A DNA stretch of 18,955 bases from Fischerella sp. (GCA_026419705.1 JANZYY010000027.1:1-18955); one strand, 5' to 3'. Positions 1 through 6,082 are shown, numbered from the stretch's first letter. Notes: generated by a model from the sequence alone, not told the origin. Translations and numbers: made by a program.

Positions 1-804
1 GTCCTGTTCCTCGATGAAATGAACGCTGCTGCCCCGGCTGTGCAAGCTTCGGGCTATCAGCTAATCCTCAATCGCAAGGTTGGTAAGTACACCCTTCCCG
101 ACAATGTGGTGATTGTGGCCGCTGGTAACCGTGAAAGCGACAAGGGTGTGACGTATCGTATGCCTGCTCCGCTGGCGAACCGTTTCGTTCACCTTGAGAT
201 GGCAGTAGACTTCGACAGCTGGCAGGCGTGGGCTGTGAACAACAAGATCCACAAGGACGTTGTTGGTTACATCAGCTTTGCCAAGCAAGACCTCTTTGAC
301 TTCGACAGTCGCAGCGCCAGTCGCGCTTTTGCTACGCCGCGTTCGTGGACTTTCGTTAGTCAGCTGCTGGATGACGACAGTATCGACGATCGCACACTGA
401 CTGACCTGGTCGCTGGTTCGGTTGGTGAAGGCTTGGCTATCAAGTTCATGGCGCACCGCAAGTTTGCTAGCCAAATGCCGAACCCGATCGATATCCTTAA
501 AGGTCACGTCAGTGAGCTCAAAACCAAGGAAATCAGTGCCATGTACTCGCTGACCATCTCCATGTGCTACGAGCTCAAGGACGCTTATGCCAAGTTGGGT
601 AAGAGCAAGAACAACGAGTGGCACGAAATGGCTGACAACTTCTTCAAGTTCATGATGGCGAACTTTACCACTGAGCTTGTGGTTATGGGTGCTCGTGTTG
701 CGCTGAGCACCTATCAACTACCCTTCATGCCCAACAAGCTCAAGAGCTTTGACGAGTTCCACCAGCGGTTCGGTAAGTACATCGTGGCTGCTAGCGGTAA
801 GTGA
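1..804 (+). CDS. MoxR-type AAA+ ATPase, C-terminal part (5' truncated by window)
   Basis: The frame is open from base 1, so the gene starts upstream and the N-terminal Walker A part is missing. The first residues read VLFLDEMN, a Walker B motif with the DE pair of AAA+ ATPases. Next come an AAGN segment that fits sensor 1 and a PLANRFVH segment that fits the arginine-finger region of the MoxR/RavA class. The last ~150 residues are a helical C-terminal region without recognised motifs. MoxR ATPases typically form ring-shaped remodelling machines that work with a VWA-domain partner, and such a partner is encoded at 1516-2835. The real substrate is unknown. G+C is clearly higher than in the genes after 3 kb. 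Family assignment is firm; the role in phage infection is inference. Confidence 0.88.
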   Translation, partial: VLFLDEMNAAAPAVQASGYQLILNRKVGKYTLPDNVVIVAAGNRESDKGVTYRMPAPLANRFVHLEMAVDFDSWQAWAVNNKIHKDVVGYISFAKQDLFDFDSRSASRAFATPRSWTFVSQLLDDDSIDDRTLTDLVAGSVGEGLAIKFMAHRKFASQMPNPIDILKGHVSELKTKEISAMYSLTISMCYELKDAYAKLGKSKNNEWHEMADNFFKFMMANFTTELVVMGARVALSTYQLPFMPNKLKSFDEFHQRFGKYIVAASGK

Positions 805-816
805 TTGATAAGTAAC

Positions 817-851
817 TAAGGAGGGTGCGCAAGTGCCCTCCTTACTTTATT
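817..851 (+). terminator. Probable Rho-independent terminator after the AAA+ gene
   Basis: Bases 817-828 and 833-844 pair as a 12-bp stem (TAAGGAGGGTGC with GTGCCCTCCTTA, including two G-T wobbles) closed by a GCAA tetraloop. It is followed by CTTTATT, a modest U-rich tail. It begins 12 bp after the stop codon of the ATPase gene. The left arm contains a perfect TAAGGAGG, but no start codon is suitably spaced, so it is read as part of the hairpin and not as a ribosome binding site. Confidence 0.7.
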
Positions 852-861
852 GGAGCCTTAG

Positions 862-1050
862 ATGATTCATCTTGATGTACACATTCATAGTCGAATGTTT
901 GATCATGTAGCAGAAGAAAAATTTCGGACTCAAATTCGTAACTCAATGCTGCGTTTCGTGTTTGAAGAATTCGACAAACTGGCTAAACAAGAAAACTGGA
1001 GTTTTGATCACACTTCAATCGAAGTTGACGGTGATATCAAAATCATCTAA
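862..1050 (+). CDS. Small hypothetical protein (62 aa)
   Basis: A short ORF starting 10 bp after the terminator-like hairpin, with TTGGAG about 7 bp before the ATG as ribosome binding site. The product is charged, with alternating helix-like and strand-like stretches (a central EEKFRTQIRNSMLRFVFEEF segment, then a short C-terminal strand). It has no signal peptide, membrane segment or catalytic motif. I do not recognise the family. Its place between the ATPase and its VWA partner may be incidental. Confidence 0.6.
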   Translation: MIHLDVHIHSRMFDHVAEEKFRTQIRNSMLRFVFEEFDKLAKQENWSFDHTSIEVDGDIKII

Positions 1051-1059
1051 TACGGCATC

Positions 1060-1413
1060 ATGGGCATGAATATTCGAGACTACAGCTATCCAAAAGCCGT
1101 AATTATCAAGCTCAACGGTAAGTTCAGCGGATTTCCAACCTTTAGCCATGCTGTAATTTTCAGCGGAATCTTCACCTTAGAAGGAGAGCCTGGGCAGCCG
1201 GTGCGGAGTCTTGATACCCTGTATCAAGAAGGATTTGAATGGTTATGGGCCAACTATGGACCAAGCTGCGACTTTGCACTGTACCATAAGCTCGAAAGGG
1301 CCCAATACCCAGTAAATGCTTATTGGGCTTGGTACCTCGATCAGCGCAGGCTCTATGTCAACGGCAGCGCAGGTTCTGCATTTCGGCTAGCGCTAAGTCA
1401 CATGTTCGAATAG
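1060..1413 (+). CDS. Hypothetical protein (117 aa)
   Basis: The ORF begins 9 bp after the preceding stop. Either ATG 1060 or ATG 1066 could be the start; neither has a convincing Shine-Dalgarno sequence, so translation may be coupled to the upstream gene. The product is rich in aromatic residues (WLWANYG, YWAWYLDQRR) and looks like a small soluble globular domain without a signal peptide. I do not recognise the family. It ends just before the repeat-rich promoter region of the VWA gene. Confidence 0.6.
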   Translation: MGMNIRDYSYPKAVIIKLNGKFSGFPTFSHAVIFSGIFTLEGEPGQPVRSLDTLYQEGFEWLWANYGPSCDFALYHKLERAQYPVNAYWAWYLDQRRLYVNGSAGSAFRLALSHMFE

Positions 1414-1466
1414 TGTGATTTCGCACAAAATTGCTGTTACAATTGTTACACTTTTGCTGTTGACAA
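1413..1466 (+). repeat. Short inverted and direct repeats overlapping the VWA-gene promoter
   Basis: Bases 1413-1426 form an imperfect inverted repeat (GTGTGA-TT-TCGCAC, five of six pairs). TGTTACA occurs at 1435-1441 and 1444-1450, flanking a perfect ACAATTGT palindrome (1439-1446). TTGCTGTTACAA (1431-1442) returns almost unchanged as TTGCTGTTGACAA (1454-1466), the second copy covering the -35 box. This density of repeats in an 81-bp intergenic gap suggests a repressor or activator site. The binding protein cannot be named. Confidence 0.45.
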
Positions 1467-1488
1467 ATAAGTATTTTGAGCATACAAT
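1460..1488 (+). promoter_or_regulatory. Sigma-70-type promoter for the VWA-domain gene
   Basis: A perfect -35 box TTGACA (1460-1465) is followed after exactly 17 bp by TACAAT (1483-1488), one base off the -10 consensus. A transcript would start near 1495, about 20 bases before the chosen start codon. This is the best host-type promoter seen in the window. It implies that the VWA gene can be transcribed by unmodified host RNA polymerase, probably early. Confidence 0.8.
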
Positions 1489-1502
1489 GCAAAAATGATG
1501 AG

Positions 1503-1508
1503 AAAGGA
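1503..1508 (+). promoter_or_regulatory. Ribosome binding site that fixes the VWA-gene start at 1516
   Basis: AAAGGA lies 7 bp before ATG 1516. In-frame ATGs at 1495 and 1498 have no such site and fall at or just after the predicted transcription start, so 1516 is preferred. Confidence 0.65.
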
Positions 1509-1515
1509 CCACAAC

Positions 1516-2835
1516 ATGCACATGGCTTCTGCAACTGGTACTTCAGCTGACTCCAAAAACAAGCCCAAGAGTGCAGCCTGGTTCAAACCTGATGCGCCTT
1601 TTGATAAGGCGGCGGATGCCCAAGCACGCGAAAAACTGATTACTGCACGCATCGGACTGCTGCTGCGTGCTCCGTTTTTTGGTAACCTTGCTACGCGACT
1701 AGAACTGGTCAACGCCGACGACTGGCTGCCCACGCTAGCAGTGGACGGACGCCGTTTCTACTACAATAGCCACTTCGTCAACCTACTTAGCCTTAGAGAA
1801 GTCGAGTTTGGTTTCGGACACGAAGTCCTGCACTGCGTCTATGACCACATTGGTATGGATGGCCGTGCAGGCAGCCGCGACCCTCAACTATTCAACATCG
1901 CCGCAGATTACTGCGTGAATGCAGACTTGCTGGATGCTCGTGTTGGCGAACGAATTACTAAGGTCGACATTCTGTTCGATCCCAAGTACAAGGGTTGGAG
2001 TGCTGAGGAAGTTTACGACGACCTCATGCAGAACGCACAAAAGATCAACATCCAAAGTCTCATTGACAAGCTTCTAGACGAACACCTCAAGAGCCAACCG
2101 GGCAGCGGTGACGGCGACGATGACGGTGACGATGACGGCAAGAAGCCCAAAATTAACCCGGGCGAGCTCGATGCTATCCGTGACGAGATCAAACAGGCAG
2201 TACTACAAGCCGCGCAGGCTGCGGGTGCCGGCAATGTGCCTGCTGGTGTTAAGCGGCTGATCAAGAATCTCACTGAAGCTAAACTTGATTGGCGTAGCCT
2301 GCTGCAACAGCAGCTCGAAAGTGTGTTCAAGAACGACTTCACTTGGATGAAGCCAAGCCGCAAGGGCTGGCACCAAGATGCGGTGATGCCGGGTATGACT
2401 CCCGGCACCCAGTGCGATGTGGTCATTGCTATCGACACTTCGGGTTCGATCGGCGAAGAGGATATCAAAGACTTTCTTAGCGAAGTCAAAGGTATTATGG
2501 AAGCTTACGACAGTTATAAAGTTACTGTTTGGACTTTTGATACGCAGGTCTACAATCAGCAAGAGTTCACATCAGAGAACATGCGTGATATCATTGACTA
2601 CGAGCCGCAAGGCGGTGGCGGCACTGACTTCGAAGTGAATTGGAAGTATATGAAGGACAACGGCATTGAGCCTAAAAAGTTCGTCATGTTTACTGATGGC
2701 TATCCGTATAGCAGCTGGGGCGACCCTGATTACTGCGATACGGTGTGGGTTATCAAGGGCAACCCCAACGCCCAACCTCCGTTTGGTGTTTGGGCAGTAT
2801 ATGAGCACGCCGACGAAGGTGTCAAGAGCCGATAA
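1516..2835 (+). CDS. VWA-domain protein with N-terminal metallopeptidase-like (HExxH) domain
   Basis: A 439-residue protein with the layout of the DUF2201 'putative metallopeptidase plus VWA-like' family. The N-terminal half has HEVLH at residues 102-106, a zinc-site motif, followed by an NIAADYCVNADL segment typical of the family. An Asp/Gly-rich linker (199-208) separates it from a VWA domain with a complete MIDAS: D307, S309 and S311 in DTSGS, T370 in GGGGTDF and D394 in FTDGYP. VWA partners of MoxR ATPases bind metal and substrate and present clients to the ATPase ring, as in RavA-ViaA. The ATPase is encoded upstream at 1-804, separated by a terminator and two small genes. There is no signal peptide, so it should be cytoplasmic. 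Whether the HEVLH site cleaves proteins is unknown. Confidence 0.88.
   Translation: MHMASATGTSADSKNKPKSAAWFKPDAPFDKAADAQAREKLITARIGLLLRAPFFGNLATRLELVNADDWLPTLAVDGRRFYYNSHFVNLLSLREVEFGFGHEVLHCVYDHIGMDGRAGSRDPQLFNIAADYCVNADLLDARVGERITKVDILFDPKYKGWSAEEVYDDLMQNAQKINIQSLIDKLLDEHLKSQPGSGDGDDDGDDDGKKPKINPGELDAIRDEIKQAVLQAAQAAGAGNVPAGVKRLIKNLTEAKLDWRSLLQQQLESVFKNDFTWMKPSRKGWHQDAVMPGMTPGTQCDVVIAIDTSGSIGEEDIKDFLSEVKGIMEAYDSYKVTVWTFDTQVYNQQEFTSENMRDIIDYEPQGGGGTDFEVNWKYMKDNGIEPKKFVMFTDGYPYSSWGDPDYCDTVWVIKGNPNAQPPFGVWAVYEHADEGVKSR
2110..2139 (+). repeat. 12-bp tandem repeat encoding an Asp/Gly linker
   Basis: Two copies of GACGGYGACGAT (2110-2121, 2122-2133) and half of a third encode D-G-D-D-D-G-D-D-D-G. 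Two overlapping DxDxDG patterns result, which resemble calcium-binding loops but may simply be a flexible acidic linker between the two domains of the VWA protein. Confidence 0.6.
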
Positions 2836-2840
2836 GGAGG
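2834..2840 (+). promoter_or_regulatory. Strong Shine-Dalgarno sequence following the VWA gene
   Basis: AAGGAGG overlaps the VWA stop codon and lies 5 bp before ATG 2846. It is one of the strongest ribosome binding sites in the window, yet that ATG opens a frame of only 15 codons. A GTG in another frame lies 12 bp away at 2853. Confidence 0.7.
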
Positions 2841-2845
2841 AAAAT

Positions 2846-2893
2846 ATGCGAAGTGTGCCGATTACGCTTTTGTCTGTGTTTGCGGCAGGCTAA
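2846..2893 (+). CDS. Possible 15-codon leader peptide or broken gene start
   Basis: The ORF reads MRSVPITLLSVFAAG and then stops. It has an excellent ribosome binding site at 2834-2840. It could be a leader peptide, a very small protein, or the start of a gene whose remaining frame (2853-3107) is offset by one base. No function can be assigned. Confidence 0.35.
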   Translation: MRSVPITLLSVFAAG

Positions 2894-3107
2894 GGCCAAG
2901 TCGATCTTGCTGCCGCCCAACTCACAGGTTACTCGAAATCCTGCATTGATGGAGTCACTTACTTACAGTTTAGATCTAGTGCTACGATGCAAGTTAATCA
3001 AATTGGTAAGCCTGTTCCATGTCGATAAACACATCGGGCTAACTTATATCGGATCTTTGCAGTCAATAATCGAAAGGTCTTTTAATGCTAAAAAACGGCG
3101 AAATTAA
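2853..3107 (+). CDS. Uncertain ORF (84 aa, GTG start)
   Basis: This frame is open from the VWA stop to 3107 and is the only long frame over the 2836-3084 stretch. It would need GTG 2853, 12 bp from the Shine-Dalgarno, or a shift into frame from ATG 2846. The product has four cysteines near the start (CRLRFCLC and a later C) and a basic C-terminus. Its last 23 bases overlap the next gene, which has its own good ribosome binding site. I do not recognise the product. It may be non-coding, a real cysteine-containing small protein, or a gene damaged by a one-base change. Confidence 0.35.
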   Translation: MCRLRFCLCLRQAKAKSILLPPNSQVTRNPALMESLTYSLDLVLRCKLIKLVSLFHVDKHIGLTYIGSLQSIIERSFNAKKRRN

Positions 3108-3372
3108 TCCTTTAAACGTTTTCGATCTTAGAGAAGTAAAGCATCTGCCACCACACTTTTTTGTGCTTGAAATCGATTCAAACCAACAAGTAGAAAAAAA
3201 CATTTACCAAAACTGGATCTATGAAAATCTAAGCGGTAGATTTTATATTGGTTCAACGCTTATTAAGTCTTCGGAACCACCTTACCGTAAAATTTGGCAA
3301 AAAATTGTTGCTTTTGAAATTTCTAGCGAAGCAAGTTTTTTTGCATTGGTAAAGGATCAAATTAAAAAATAA
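3085..3372 (+). CDS. Hypothetical protein (95 aa)
   Basis: ATG 3085 is preceded by AAAGG with 7 bp spacing, which supports the start. The product is a mixed alpha/beta-like soluble domain ending in a lysine-rich tail. It has no membrane segment, signal peptide or known motif. The gene is A+T-rich like those that follow and unlike the VWA gene, so the change in composition falls between 2.8 and 3.1 kb. It ends eight bases before the large palindrome at 3380-3443. Confidence 0.6.
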   Translation: MLKNGEINPLNVFDLREVKHLPPHFFVLEIDSNQQVEKNIYQNWIYENLSGRFYIGSTLIKSSEPPYRKIWQKIVAFEISSEASFFALVKDQIKK

Positions 3373-3379
3373 AAAAAAA

Positions 3380-3443
3380 TTTATCGATCCTCCAATTGGT
3401 GTAAATAACTATAGTTTATTACACTGAAATGGAGATCGATAAA
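3380..3443 (+). promoter_or_regulatory. 64-bp imperfect palindrome enclosing the ribosome binding site of the next gene
   Basis: The outer arms are 3380-3394 and 3430-3443 (TTTATCGATCcTCCA against TGGAGATCGATAAA): 14 paired bases with one bulged C. The inner arms are 3399-3404 (GTGTAA) and 3419-3424 (TTACAC), continuing after two mismatches to AAC/GTT around a TATA loop. In RNA this gives a long hairpin in which the GGAG Shine-Dalgarno (3431-3434) of the 3445 gene is fully paired, ending one base before its ATG. It could be a translational switch, an RNase III-type processing site, or a binding site for a dimeric DNA-binding protein. It lacks the U-run of a plus-strand terminator. Confidence 0.7.
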
Positions 3444-3444
3444 C

Positions 3445-3684
3445 ATGGCCACTGAACAAAAAATCGAAAAAGCCAATCCTCAGCTTACAATCGGCGACTT
3501 AACTCTTACGCTGAATTTAATTCAAGCCTGTGCACAAAGAGGCGCATTTAAAGCCGAAGAAATGTCCACAGTTGGGGGGCTATATGAACGTATATATGCG
3601 TTTTTAGATGCTAGCGGGGCATTAAAGAAAGCCGACGCCACTCCCGCTGACGCTGCTGCCGAAACCAAGTCGGACGCAGAATAA
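3445..3684 (+). CDS. Conserved-looking small phage protein (79 aa), unknown function
   Basis: A helical core (residues ~13-55, with QACAQRGAFKAEEMSTVGGL) is followed by an Ala/Asp/Lys-rich flexible tail. I recall similar small proteins with a 'QRGAF...VGGLY' pattern from T4-like aquatic phages, none with a known role. This is memory and not a search. The ribosome binding site lies inside the palindrome at 3380-3443, so translation may be controlled by RNA structure. The next gene follows after 18 bp. Confidence 0.75.
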   Translation: MATEQKIEKANPQLTIGDLTLTLNLIQACAQRGAFKAEEMSTVGGLYERIYAFLDASGALKKADATPADAAAETKSDAE

Positions 3685-3702
3685 CTACTAAGGAGAAAAC
3701 TT

Positions 3703-4407
3703 ATGATCAAGCACGTTGGTAAATACGGCGATAAAAAAGTCGTCATTTTATACAGACAAGTACCCAATGAAGATCATATGTGTCTTGTGGTGTACAGCGA
3801 TTTACTACCAAGACTACTGCATGATTCTGTTATGAAAGTGCTAGAAAGCCCTGAAGGACAAGCATCGAAAGATTTAGCCGACGTGCTTTTTAGAAATCTA
3901 ATGGCCGACGGAAGAAATATACTGGAAACGCTGCATCGAGAAGGACACATCAAGAAAGTTCAAACTTCTAATGTTCTTGTAACACCTACTCCGTCTAGCA
4001 GCGTTCGACTTGACGAATTAAATAAAATTTTGAACGAAATGGCACAAGGCGAAGAAGCTGTTAAACGGCTAGCTGATTTGGACAGAAACGCAGGCATTAC
4101 AGGAAAAAAGAAAGATAATACTGCTGCACAAAAAGCAAAGGTAATCGAAAATCCAACTCCTGCACAACTAGAATCTCAAATTTTGACGAATTCTGCTGAT
4201 AATAGTGCATTAAGCGATCGAGATCTTGCGTTACAAAGAATACAGCAAGCCGAACGCATGCAAGCCAGTGCGGCACAATTATTAAAAGAAAGTCAGCGTT
4301 TATTAGAAGAAGCCAAAAGTTTAGATCCTACACTAGTAAAAAATGCAGAGCCCGCCAAAACAACCAAAACCAAGAAAACAACGACAACCAAAAAGCAAAC
4401 GGCTTAA
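3703..4407 (+). CDS. Conserved-looking phage protein (234 aa) with C-terminal coiled coil, unknown function
   Basis: AAGGAG stands 7 bp before ATG 3703. The N-terminal ~120 residues form a globular region (VVILYRQVPNEDHMCLVVYS near the start, then SSSVRLDELNKILNEM). Residues ~165-210 form a likely coiled coil (repeated RIQQAERMQASAAQLLKES-type heptads). The tail is a Lys/Thr-rich disordered segment. I recall similar uncharacterised proteins from T4-like phages but no function. The last 65 bases overlap the next gene in another frame. The basic tail might bind nucleic acid; this is speculative. Confidence 0.8.
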   Translation: MIKHVGKYGDKKVVILYRQVPNEDHMCLVVYSDLLPRLLHDSVMKVLESPEGQASKDLADVLFRNLMADGRNILETLHREGHIKKVQTSNVLVTPTPSSSVRLDELNKILNEMAQGEEAVKRLADLDRNAGITGKKKDNTAAQKAKVIENPTPAQLESQILTNSADNSALSDRDLALQRIQQAERMQASAAQLLKESQRLLEEAKSLDPTLVKNAEPAKTTKTKKTTTTKKQTA

Positions 4408-4699
4408 TGTCTCAATAAAAGCACGTTGGCAAAAAATTCTTAAAGACGTAGAGACAAAAGAAATTCCTATTAGCGTTATGCAATCTCTGTCCGTTAATTT
4501 AATAGACGGCACAGTGATCGATATTAATATAAAAGATTTATTACTAGAAGGTATAGATCCGGAAGAAATAGAAGCTTATTTAGAAAATAAACTTAAAGAA
4601 TTGGATTCTATAATAAAGGATGTTGATTTTTTTATTGATGTTGAGGCTGTTGCCAAAACAGTTCAACCTATTACTGATTTGACTCTTAAAAATTTATGA
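4343..4699 (+). CDS. Hypothetical phage protein (118 aa)
   Basis: The first ~22 residues are Pro/Lys/Arg/Gln-rich and are encoded inside the preceding gene in another frame. From residue ~23 onward there is an ordinary acidic alpha/beta domain (KARWQKILKDVETKEIPIS, later DVDFFIDVEAVAKTVQPITD). No ATG, GTG or TTG occurs in frame between 4343 and the globular part, so ATG 4343 is the only standard start, although it lacks a clear ribosome binding site. A +1 ribosomal shift from the upstream gene would also reach this frame. The end overlaps the dihydrofolate reductase start by 4 bp (ATGA), a sign of coupled translation. Function unknown. Confidence 0.72.
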   Translation: MQSPPKQPKPRKQRQPKSKRLNVSIKARWQKILKDVETKEIPISVMQSLSVNLIDGTVIDINIKDLLLEGIDPEEIEAYLENKLKELDSIIKDVDFFIDVEAVAKTVQPITDLTLKNL

Positions 4700-5205
4700 T
4701 TAATGCTATATTTGCAGTAGATAGAACCGGAGGGCTGGGTTTTAAAGGATCTTTACCTTGGAACATTCCTGAAGATCTAGCCTTTTTTAAAAAAACTACA
4801 TTAAACAGCATAGTAGTAATGGGCAGAAGGACATGGGACGATCCCAAAATGCCAAAACCTTTACCAAATAGAGAAAATTACGTTATAACCAATCGCCCAA
4901 TTATTGGTTATAATGTAAAAACTATTTCCGGTGATATCAAAAAATCTATATTATCATTAGAACAGCAAAATCCCAACACACCTATATTCATTCTAGGTGG
5001 TAAAGAAATATTACTAGAAACTAGAGATATTTTGGACAATATATATTTGACTTATGTCAACAGCATCTATAGAATAGACACACGAATAGACATGAATTCG
5101 TTTTTATCTGGCTTTCGTGCATTAAGCGCTGACTACCAAGGTAAATGCACATTCATGACTTTTAAGAGTCTTATTAAAGATGCAACAATATCACAACCAA
5201 CTTGA
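4696..5205 (+). CDS. frd: Dihydrofolate reductase
   Basis: Reduces dihydrofolate to tetrahydrofolate with NADPH, recycling the folate that thymidylate synthase oxidises. The 169-residue length is normal. Visible signatures are an INAIFAVDRTGGLGFKG start, the LPWNIPEDLAFFK substrate loop with the catalytic acid at D27 (same number as in E. coli FolA), VMGRRTWDD in the NADPH-binding region and FILGGKEIL further on. The start overlaps the upstream stop as ATGA, and the end overlaps thymidylate synthase by 26 bp. This pairing is the same as frd/td of T4. No sign of damage. Confidence 0.95.
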   Translation: MINAIFAVDRTGGLGFKGSLPWNIPEDLAFFKKTTLNSIVVMGRRTWDDPKMPKPLPNRENYVITNRPIIGYNVKTISGDIKKSILSLEQQNPNTPIFILGGKEILLETRDILDNIYLTYVNSIYRIDTRIDMNSFLSGFRALSADYQGKCTFMTFKSLIKDATISQPT

Positions 5206-6082
5206 ATATATTCTAGTTCACGGAAAAGAAAGTTTAGATAGAACTGGCGTCGGAACTTTGCGTGTTTTTGGCATGCAAGCACGTTATGATCTAAGGCAAG
5301 GCTTTCCTGCAATCACCACTAAAAAATTAGCATGGAACGCGGTTAAAAGTGAGTTACTTTGGTTTATTGAAGGTAGCGGGGATGAGCGTCGATTAGCTGA
5401 AATATTACACGGCACAAGAGATCCCAGTAAAAAAACTATTTGGAGCCCGAATGCTGAAAGTACTAGTGGGGCAAAATATAAACCAAAATTTGTTGGTGAT
5501 TTGGGTCGTATTTATGGCGTAGGTTGGCGCCACTGGCGCAAATACAAAGAAGTTTTAAATTTCGGCGAAACGTATTTTGGCGGAGAAAGAATTGCCGTAG
5601 ACAGAACAGAAGTTGATCAACTTGCCGAATTAATCAAAGGAATTAAACAAGATCCGGCAGGAAGGCGACATATTCTTACTGCGTGGAACCCTGGAGAGTT
5701 AGACGAAATGGTGTTACCACCATGTCATATGTTTAGTCAATTTTTTGTACAAGACGGTGAGCTTAGTTGTCAAATGTATCAACGTAGTTGTGACATGTTC
5801 CTCGGTGTTCCTTTTAATATTGCTAGCTATAGTTTACTAACACACATGATAGCGCAAGTGTGCGGATTGAAGGTTGGAGAGTTTATTTGGACTGGAGGTG
5901 ATTGTCATATCTATCAGAATCACATCGAACAAGTTAAGGAACAGCTTACTAGAGAACCGTACCCTTTGCCCACATTATGGTTAAATCCTGAAATTCGTAA
6001 TATAGATGATTTTAAAATGGATGATATTGATTTAATCAATTATCAATGCCATCCCCCGATCAAAGCAGTAATGGCGCAATGA
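5180..6082 (+). CDS. td: Thymidylate synthase
   Basis: Methylates dUMP to dTMP using methylene-tetrahydrofolate. At 300 residues it is somewhat longer than E. coli ThyA (264) and close to T4 Td (286). Catalytic parts are all present: DRTGVGT near the N-terminus, the nucleophile C182 in PPCHMF, the phosphate-binding QRSCD, N213 in VPFNIASY and the TGGDCHIYQNH segment. Asparagine at 213 is the form that selects dUMP; dCMP hydroxymethylases have aspartate there, so this is a true thymidylate synthase. No group I intron interrupts it, unlike T4 td. It overlaps frd upstream and the 6079 gene by ATGA downstream. Confidence 0.96.
   Translation: MQQYHNQLEYILVHGKESLDRTGVGTLRVFGMQARYDLRQGFPAITTKKLAWNAVKSELLWFIEGSGDERRLAEILHGTRDPSKKTIWSPNAESTSGAKYKPKFVGDLGRIYGVGWRHWRKYKEVLNFGETYFGGERIAVDRTEVDQLAELIKGIKQDPAGRRHILTAWNPGELDEMVLPPCHMFSQFFVQDGELSCQMYQRSCDMFLGVPFNIASYSLLTHMIAQVCGLKVGEFIWTGGDCHIYQNHIEQVKEQLTREPYPLPTLWLNPEIRNIDDFKMDDIDLINYQCHPPIKAVMAQ

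Noticed and set aside
61..717. Minus-strand ORF of 218 codons under the AAA+ ATPase gene
   Set aside because: The plus strand encodes clear AAA+ motifs; the minus-strand product has no motif and is a shadow of a G+C-rich gene.
817..861. TAAGGAGG at 817-824 as a ribosome binding site for a GTG ORF at 825
   Set aside because: There is no spacing between the site and the GTG, and the bases are the left arm of a 12-bp stem with a GCAA loop.
1495..1515. Start of the VWA protein at ATG 1495 or 1498
   Set aside because: These codons fall at the predicted transcription start and have no ribosome binding site, whereas AAAGGA precedes ATG 1516.
3400..3407. TGTAAATA as a T4-type late promoter before the 3445 gene
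   Set aside because: It matches seven of eight bases but lies inside the arms of the palindrome, whose symmetry explains these bases; the TATAGT beside it has no -35 box at proper spacing.
6046..6078. Start of the 90-residue protein at ATG 6046
   Set aside because: It would lie 37 bp inside td; the in-frame ATG 6079 overlaps the td stop as ATGA, the same arrangement as other joints in this operon.
5180..6082. Reading the thymidylate synthase as a dCMP hydroxymethylase, or as interrupted by a td-type intron
   Set aside because: N213 in VPFNIASY is the dUMP-selecting residue, and the reading frame is continuous and complete.
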